This document shows, piece after piece, positions 7,190-10,732 of a stretch of DNA of 10,732 nucleotides. The notes under the pieces are model-generated. The model was not told where the DNA came from. It worked only from the letters and a program-made list of their open reading frames with translations, and did not search any database. The stretch covers positions 1 through 10,732 of the forward strand of contig CALEJW010000001.1 in the NCBI GenBank assembly GCA_937898635.1, written 5' to 3'. The DNA comes from an uncultured Pseudomonadota bacterium. GTDB lineage: Bacteria > Pseudomonadota > Gammaproteobacteria > Burkholderiales > Usitatibacteraceae. Made by a program: the position numbers and the translations under genes. Positions within the stretch are counted from its first letter, which is position 1, and every line of letters begins with the position of its first letter.

Positions 7190-7232
7190 GGCCGCTCCGG
7201 TTACCCGCCCGCCAGAGGCGCGACCGAACTCC

Positions 7233-9479
7233 ATGACGGCGCACGCCGCAACAGCCCTCCGGCGGACCTCGGCCTGCTTCCTGCTTTGCCTCGCGGCTCC
7301 CGCCGGCGCGATCGGGCTCGGCGAGATGAAGGTGGACTCCTTCCTGGGCGAGCCCCTCGAGGCGACGGTCGCCCTGGTGCCCGCACCCGGGACCACGCCG
7401 CGGGCCGATTGCTTCGCGATCGGCCGGGCCGCACCCGGAGCGCTGCCGCAGGTCGGGCGGGCGAGCTTCGCGGTCGAGCCCGCGGGAGACGGTTGGCGGC
7501 TGCGGATCCGCTCGAGGTCGCGCGTCCACGAGCCCGCGGTCCGCCTTCGCCTCGACGCCTCCTGCGAAGGCCGCGACGCGGCGTCGCGGACCTACGAGGT
7601 CCTCCTCGACCCGCGACCCGCCTCCGCGCCGGCGCCGGCATTGCGCACGCTTCCCGGCGACACGCTGGCGGCGATCGCCGCGGCCATCTACCCCTCCAGT
7701 CCGGCGGTCCGCGATGCCTACCTGAAAGCCCTTCGCGAAGCCAATCCCGGCGTGGCCGGGCTTTCCCCGAACCAGCCCGTGCCTCCCGGCACGGCCATCG
7801 TGCTGCCGGACCTGCGGCGCTTCTCGCTGGACCTCGCGCTGTCGGAGCCGTCGCCCGCCAGGGCCGCCGCGGCATCCGCCTCCGCTCCCGCAGGGAAGGC
7901 CGCACGAGAGGAAAAGCCCGCGGTCGCGAAGCGCGCCACGACGAAGCCCGTCGTCGCAAAGCCGGAACCGGCTGCGGCCGAATCCCCCGCGACGTCTACC
8001 GTTCCAACGGAAACCCGCCCAGCGAAACCGCCCGCGGCGACGGCCGCGACCCGGGCGCCCAAGGCCGCGCCATCCCGGAGCCAGCCCGCCGAGGCACCCA
8101 CGCCACCTCGGCCTGCCGCGGCGCCGGCGCCGGGCGGGCGCTTCGTGCTGCGGCTTTCCTCGCCGGAAGTGGACCTGTCGCGCAGCCGCGGAATCGACGA
8201 TCGCATGCGCTCGCAGCTTCGCGAGCGACTGCTCGTGCTCGACGCCGACGACCAGGTCGCGGCGCTGCTTTCGATGCGCAACAGCCTGCGCCAGCTCGAG
8301 GGCCGCGTCGCGGAACTGCAGCTCAAGCTCTCCACGCTGCCGCCGACGCTGCGCTCGCCCGCCGCCGCCACGCCGCCACCCCCGTCCCCGCCCGCCACCG
8401 CTCCTGCGCCTGCCGCCGCTCCGCCTCCCCCGCCTGCGCCGGCGCCTACCGCCGCTCCCGCCCCCCCGCCCGCGCCGGCGCCCGTCCCTCGCCCGGAAAG
8501 CCCGCCGGTCTCGCCGCCGGTGGCCCCCCCGGCGCCGGCCGTCGCGCCCGCGGCCGGGCCGGCCAAGCCTGCGGCACCGGCGAGCGCGCAGCCCGACGCA
8601 CCGAAGGACCGGAAGCCCGCGAGTCCCGGGCCGTCCGCGGACCTTCCCGAATGGCTGTGGGGCGTGCTCGCCTTGCTGGTCGTGGCGATCGCCGCCCTCG
8701 CGTGGCGGATGCTCTCGCGACGCCGCGTGCCGGCCGCGCCGGTCCTCGCTCACGCGACGGCGTCCGCGAGTGTCACGGCCGAGGCGGCGGCGGGCGACGG
8801 AAAGGAAGCCGGCGCGCCGGATGCGGCGCTCGACGCCAGGCCGCACCGCCTCGTCGCCGATTCCGACGCGAGCCTCGCCACCGAAGTTCCCGCGGGCGAT
8901 CCGGCCTCCCTGCGTCACCGTTACATCGTGGAGAGGTTCCCGGAGATCGCCACCGGCTCGATCGCCCCGGACGAGCCCGACTCGGTGGTGAAAGCGGCGC
9001 GGCTCTTCTACGAGGACGGCGCGACGCCGCGCGCGATCGAGCTGCTGCACTTCGTCGTGGAGGAGGACCCCGGGGCCATCAAGCCCTGGCTCGCGCTCTT
9101 CGAGATCTTCCGCCTCGAGCGGCTCGCCGGCCCCTTCGCGGACCTCGCCGCGCGCTTCCGCGAGCACCACGGCGGGACCCAGGCGTGGCGCAAGGTGCAG
9201 TTCATCGGCCGCGAGATCGATCCGCGCAACCCCCTCTACCAGGAGGCGGCCTTCGACAGCCTGGAGACCGTCGGCTTCCCGGTGCCGGCGAGGCAAGAGC
9301 CGGTGACCTTCGATCCCCTCGCGGAGAACTGGCTCAACGCGCCCATGGACTTCACCACCGTCGCGCTCGCCGCCAGCCTGCGTCACGGGATCCTCGCCGA
9401 CGCGGGGCTGCGCGACGTCGACCTGGTCGCCAACCCCATGCCGGCGCTCAAGAGCGTCGAGATCTTCACCGTCGCCTGA
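7233..9479 (+). CDS. FimV-like inner-membrane protein with LysM-like domain
   Basis: This 748-aa protein has a signal peptide (1 to about 26, ending AGA) and then the FimV-type N-terminal motif IGLGEMKVDSFLGEPLEA. The periplasmic domain has Cys60 and Cys111, a possible disulphide. A LysM-like segment (about 137-193, TLPGDTLAAIAAAIYP to PPGTAIVLPDL) would bind peptidoglycan. Next come a Pro/Ala linker (about 205-298), a probable coiled coil (about 300-370), a second very Pro/Ala-rich linker (about 370-465), one membrane helix (474-491) and a cytoplasmic part with a TPR-like region (about 583-668). This order matches FimV/HubP polar organisers of type IV pili and chemotaxis proteins. The protein is shorter than P. 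aeruginosa FimV (about 919 aa), and I do not see the usual FimV C-terminal motif, so I leave the symbol blank. The start is chosen for its signal peptide; its Shine-Dalgarno sequence is weak. It sits 43 bp after the DUF4124 gene. Confidence 0.85.
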   Translation: MTAHAATALRRTSACFLLCLAAPAGAIGLGEMKVDSFLGEPLEATVALVPAPGTTPRADCFAIGRAAPGALPQVGRASFAVEPAGDGWRLRIRSRSRVHEPAVRLRLDASCEGRDAASRTYEVLLDPRPASAPAPALRTLPGDTLAAIAAAIYPSSPAVRDAYLKALREANPGVAGLSPNQPVPPGTAIVLPDLRRFSLDLALSEPSPARAAAASASAPAGKAAREEKPAVAKRATTKPVVAKPEPAAAESPATSTVPTETRPAKPPAATAATRAPKAAPSRSQPAEAPTPPRPAAAPAPGGRFVLRLSSPEVDLSRSRGIDDRMRSQLRERLLVLDADDQVAALLSMRNSLRQLEGRVAELQLKLSTLPPTLRSPAAATPPPPSPPATAPAPAAAPPPPPAPAPTAAPAPPPAPAPVPRPESPPVSPPVAPPAPAVAPAAGPAKPAAPASAQPDAPKDRKPASPGPSADLPEWLWGVLALLVVAIAALAWRMLSRRRVPAAPVLAHATASASVTAEAAAGDGKEAGAPDAALDARPHRLVADSDASLATEVPAGDPASLRHRYIVERFPEIATGSIAPDEPDSVVKAARLFYEDGATPRAIELLHFVVEEDPGAIKPWLALFEIFRLERLAGPFADLAARFREHHGGTQAWRKVQFIGREIDPRNPLYQEAAFDSLETVGFPVPARQEPVTFDPLAENWLNAPMDFTTVALAASLRHGILADAGLRDVDLVANPMPALKSVEIFTVA
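8340..8625 (+). repeat. Low-complexity Pro/Ala-coding tract
   Basis: The stretch consists almost entirely of C/G-rich proline and alanine codons and encodes the second linker of the FimV-like protein, just before its membrane helix. Irregular PAP and PPA runs are visible, including two C7 tracts (8461-8467 and 8524-8530). There is no fixed repeat period. It is probably a flexible or extended spacer reaching through the periplasm, and it is prone to length variation. Confidence 0.7.
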
Positions 9480-9493
9480 GGCCCCGTCCCTTG
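9478..9493 (+). promoter_or_regulatory. Shine-Dalgarno sequence and TTG start of the downstream gene
   Basis: GAGG at 9478-9481 overlaps the TGA stop of the FimV-like gene and lies 9 nt before a TTG at 9491-9493. No ATG is in frame until about 9650, which would remove some 50 well-formed codons. The TTG with this spacing is therefore the best start, and it implies coupled translation with the upstream gene. Confidence 0.6.
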
Positions 9494-10732
9494 CCCACCG
9501 ACGCCCCGCCCGATTTTCCCGTCGACCTCGCCCGCGTGCTGGGCGTGAAGTCCGTCCGCGACCCCGCCTCCCGCGCGGGCTTCCTCGCCGCGCTTCGCGA
9601 GCTGGGCAAGGACGCGGCCGCCTTCACGCCGGAACGGCTCGAGCGCCTCATGCGGGTCGAGGAGCATTTCCAGACCCTGCTCCTCTACGACCAGCTCGAG
9701 TTCCTGCGCGGCCCCGAATCCGCCGCCGAAGGGGAACGCGATTTCGTGCTCTCCGTGCAGCGCACCTGCCTCGAGGCCGCCAACGGGTTCCAGCGCTTCC
9801 TTCGCCATCGCGAGGAATGGGAGGGCGGCCCGGAGCTCCTGCACCGCGTCACGGGACTCGCGCTCAACGCCATCCACGGCTTCGTGAAGTGGACCTGCTT
9901 CATGGGGGAGCCGGGCCGCAGCGTCCCGTGGAAGCAGCTGCACGCCCTCTACGGGTTCGCCGAGGAGCAGGGCTTCGCGCAGGTGCCGTTCGTGCTGCAT
10001 CCCTCGCAGCCGAGCTTCCGCCCCTCGGTGCAGTCGCTCTACCTGCGCACGCTGCTGCTCGACCTCGTCAACGCGGGGCAGCTCACCCGGGCTCAGGTGG
10101 AGATCGCCGACGGCTGGCTCGCGTCGTGGTGCGGCGACTACGGCCTCGACCTCGACTACTCCTCGCGCGCCCACCTCTTCTTCGTGGACCTCGCGACCGA
10201 CCGCGGCCTCGCCTTCATGCGCAAGGACAGCCACGGCGACACGATCCGGTACGTGCGCGCCGAGGGCCTCAAGGCGCAGCTCGAGGAGGTCCAGGCGGCG
10301 CTGCGCCACGGCCGGCTCTTCGCGGGGCACGGCGGCGGCGCGGTCTTCCCGGTGGAGGAGCACGTGGCCCTCCTGGCGGTGATCGAGAAGCTCTACCAGT
10401 CGATGGTCGCCGGCGCCGAGAACCGCATCGAGGAGCGCACGAGCTTCGAGAACCGCGAGATCGACGTCGTGGTCGGCATCGACCGGGTCATGGCCAAGAT
10501 CCGCCGCGGGCCGGAGCCCGTCGCCGCGCCGGTGCAGGCGGCCGCGCCGGTCTCCACCGAGATGGTCGAGATCAGCCCGTCGGGGCTTTCCCTCACCGCG
10601 ATAAGCACCGCGCCCGCCGCCGCCGCGGTGGACCCCGACATCCAGACCTGGCGGGTGAAGGACCTGAGCTCGAAGGGCTACGGCCTGCTCGTGGACAAGG
10701 CCTCCGCGGACCTGGTGATGCTCAACGGCGTC
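9491..10732 (+). CDS. Uncharacterised protein, 3' end outside the window; PilZ-like motif near the end
   Basis: The frame is open for 414 codons from the TTG at 9491 to the window edge. The N-terminus is PTDAPPDFPVDLARVLGVKS, with no signal peptide or membrane segment, so the protein is probably cytosolic. Residues 1 to about 345 look mostly helical, with aromatic patches such as LNAIHGFVKWTCF and a conserved-looking WLASWCGDYGLDLDY around 210. An Ala/Pro-rich, low-charge segment (about 340-385) acts as a linker, followed by TWRVKDLSSKGYGLLVDK. DLSSKG (391-396) fits the DxSxxG half of the PilZ cyclic-di-GMP motif. The RxxxR half is not clear, so a PilZ or PilZ-like C-terminal domain is inference. 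I do not recognise the N-terminal region. The gene follows the FimV-like gene by 11 bp and is likely in its operon. Codon use is uniformly GC3-rich, and the overlapping opposite-strand reading has an implausible His/Arg-rich composition. Confidence 0.8.
   Translation, partial: MPTDAPPDFPVDLARVLGVKSVRDPASRAGFLAALRELGKDAAAFTPERLERLMRVEEHFQTLLLYDQLEFLRGPESAAEGERDFVLSVQRTCLEAANGFQRFLRHREEWEGGPELLHRVTGLALNAIHGFVKWTCFMGEPGRSVPWKQLHALYGFAEEQGFAQVPFVLHPSQPSFRPSVQSLYLRTLLLDLVNAGQLTRAQVEIADGWLASWCGDYGLDLDYSSRAHLFFVDLATDRGLAFMRKDSHGDTIRYVRAEGLKAQLEEVQAALRHGRLFAGHGGGAVFPVEEHVALLAVIEKLYQSMVAGAENRIEERTSFENREIDVVVGIDRVMAKIRRGPEPVAAPVQAAAPVSTEMVEISPSGLSLTAISTAPAAAAVDPDIQTWRVKDLSSKGYGLLVDKASADLVMLNGV

Noticed and set aside
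8461..8530. Two C7 tracts in the FimV-like gene as phase-variation sites
   Set aside because: Seven bases is short for slippage-based switching, and a similar C7 run occurs in guaB (4921-4927), so this is ordinary for such GC-rich DNA.
7146..9386. Long minus-strand open frame (746 codons) opposite the FimV-like gene
   Set aside because: Extremely Arg/Gly-rich composition mirroring the Pro/Ala codons of the plus strand; the plus strand has a signal peptide, domains and a membrane helix in a sensible order.
9383..10363. Minus-strand frame (326 codons) opposite the last gene
   Set aside because: It has typical shadow composition (many His, Arg, Glu and Val) and no domain. The plus-strand frame is longer, open to the edge, has a spaced Shine-Dalgarno sequence and a normal amino-acid mix.

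Overview
This window looks like chromosomal core DNA from a high-GC (roughly 65-70% by eye) Gram-negative proteobacterium, most probably a betaproteobacterium. The reasons are strongly G/C-biased third codon positions, guaB-guaA lying next to a divergent DUF4124 gene, the SGSHASV form of the GuaA N-terminal domain, and a FimV-like inner-membrane protein. No tRNA, rRNA, CRISPR array, transposase or phage gene was seen. Coding density is very high, and the longest non-coding stretch is the 116-bp divergent intergenic region at 6229-6344.

Left two thirds (1-6228), all on the minus strand and read right to left: guaB (IMP dehydrogenase), guaA (GMP synthase), pntA and pntB (proton-translocating NAD(P) transhydrogenase). 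Gaps are 36, 60 and 16 bp, so a single guaBA-pntAB transcription unit is possible. GuaB oxidises IMP to XMP and makes NADH, and GuaA aminates XMP to GMP. PntAB uses the proton-motive force to pass hydride from NADH to NADP+. pntB lacks only its stop codon and the last base of its final codon at the window edge.

Right third (6345-10732), all on the plus strand and divergent from guaB: a small lipoprotein-like gene with a DUF4398-like helical region, a secreted DUF4124 protein whose start overlaps the previous stop (ATGA), a FimV-like single-pass membrane protein with a LysM-like domain, and a large uncharacterised protein starting at TTG with a DxSxxG motif near the window end. The last is cut by the window edge. 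This cluster looks like an envelope or cell-pole (type IV pilus or motility related) group of largely unknown function.

The most unusual signal is inside guaA. A 33-bp (11-codon) tandem repeat ending in a perfect 9-bp inverted repeat, of the kind normally seen between proteobacterial genes, sits in frame in the C-terminal dimerisation part of this essential enzyme. It adds about 35-40 Gly/Glu/Pro-rich residues without breaking the reading frame. A second point of interest is pntA, a fused alpha subunit joined by a Pro/Gly/His linker, with an ATG and Shine-Dalgarno-like sequence at the junction where other bacteria start a separate gene.
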